Of a DNA stretch of 44,770 nucleotides, positions 44,362 through 44,770 are shown in pieces. Source of the stretch: Aquaspirillum serpens DSM 68 (GTDB taxonomy: Bacteria; Pseudomonadota; Gammaproteobacteria; Burkholderiales; Aquaspirillaceae). The stretch is taken from assembly GCF_000420525.1 (NCBI RefSeq), contig NZ_ATVC01000012.1:1-44770 (forward strand), read 5' to 3'. Both the position numbers and the translations under genes were made by a program. Numbering within the stretch: the first letter of the stretch is position 1; each line of letters starts with the position of its first letter. The notes below the pieces were generated by a model. The model was not told where the DNA came from. It was given only the letters and a program-made list of their open reading frames with translations, and ran no database searches.

Positions 44362-44429
44362 GGGTTTAGTGTTGCGGTTGTAAAGTAAAAACAAATCGAT
44401 GTTTGCTTTGCGGTTTGTATAATGAGCGC

Positions 44430-44770
44430 ATGAAACGACTCCAAGCCTTCAAATTCCAACTGACACCTAATGGCCAGCAAAAACGACACATGTCGCGCTT
44501 TGCGGGTTTGTGTCGGTTCGTCTTTAATAAGGCGTTGGCGTTGCAAAAGCAATGGTATCAGACTGACCCGACAAGCAAGTTTTCTTACGTCAAATTGGCC
44601 AATCTATTACCCAGTTGGAAGCAAGAATTTACTTGGCTAAGTGAGTCTCCCAGTCAAGCCTTGCAACAGGCTTTGAAGGACTTAGAACGAGCGTATCAAA
44701 ACTTCTTTGCCAAACGTACCGCATTTCCAAAGTTCAAGAAAAAAGGCGTGAGCGATAGTTTTCGCTATCC
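44430..44770 (+). CDS. tnpB: IS200/IS605-type TnpB (OrfB) protein, 3' part beyond window
   Basis: The frame starts MKRLQAFKFQLTPNGQQKRH and continues through RFVFNKALALQKQWY, LPSWKQEFTWLSESPSQALQQALKDLERAYQNFF (in parts) and FPKFKKKGVSDSFRYP to the window end (113 residues). These are the N-terminal helix-turn-helix and early wedge blocks of TnpB/OrfB_IS605. TnpB proteins are RNA-guided DNA nucleases related to Cas12. The RuvC-like catalytic part lies outside the window. TATAAT at 44418-44423 ends only six bases before the ATG, so the message may be nearly leaderless. No tnpA transposase precedes it. Confidence 0.9.
   Translation, partial: MKRLQAFKFQLTPNGQQKRHMSRFAGLCRFVFNKALALQKQWYQTDPTSKFSYVKLANLLPSWKQEFTWLSESPSQALQQALKDLERAYQNFFAKRTAFPKFKKKGVSDSFRY

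Overview
The window comes from a mid-GC gammaproteobacterium. Support for this is the full-length RecB and RecC proteins, RdgC, an ArgP-type LysR regulator, MltD, CcoG, KatG, CusRS and two transducer chemoreceptors. I cannot name the genus from sequence alone. Most of the window is ordinary chromosomal housekeeping and stress functions, interrupted by a few accessory patches.

Layout. 1-3000: 3' part of a YitT-type membrane protein, then a head-to-head response regulator and sensor kinase; the kinase carries two H-box domains in tandem. 3009-10351: recC-recB operon on the minus strand, with no recD next to it. 10503-14559: GST-like protein, a small unknown protein, an orphan ParB-like protein with a TTG start, an EamA transporter, a 59-residue ORF and a Spo0M-like protein. 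14643-16049: MltD. 16298-21110: PIN-PhoH ATPase, alpha/beta hydrolase, dienoyl-CoA-isomerase-like crotonase, PolB-like exonuclease and AzoR, all on the plus strand and meeting rdgC at a shared TTAA stop. 22184-24397: katG with a clear terminator.

24400-27897 is the most accessory-looking stretch. It holds a perfect 20-bp tandem repeat, an AT-rich two-gene cassette (unknown protein plus a GNAT-like protein), and a delta-class carbonic anhydrase gene split by about 210 bp of hairpin-rich DNA that resembles the end of an IS200/IS605-type element. An ankyrin-repeat protein follows. 27934-33471 is a periplasmic copper-defence locus: TolC-like protein, multicopper oxidase, cupredoxin and CusF-like protein on the minus strand, divergent from cusRS. 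A textbook CusR box (AGATGACAA-N2-TTGTCATCT) lies between them. 33557-34137 is a VapBC toxin-antitoxin pair.

34181-44204: ArgP-type regulator, PphA-type phosphatase, a DUF5610 protein with a very strong terminator, SAM methyltransferase, MocR-type regulator, CcoG, and two methyl-accepting chemotaxis proteins with different sensor regions. The window ends inside an IS200/IS605-type tnpB gene (from 44430), preceded by hairpins typical of such element ends.

No tRNA, rRNA or CRISPR array was recognised. The best leads are the interrupted carbonic anhydrase and its inserted structured DNA, the AT-rich cassette with its tandem repeat, the double-DHp kinase, and several palindromes that overlap ribosome binding sites.
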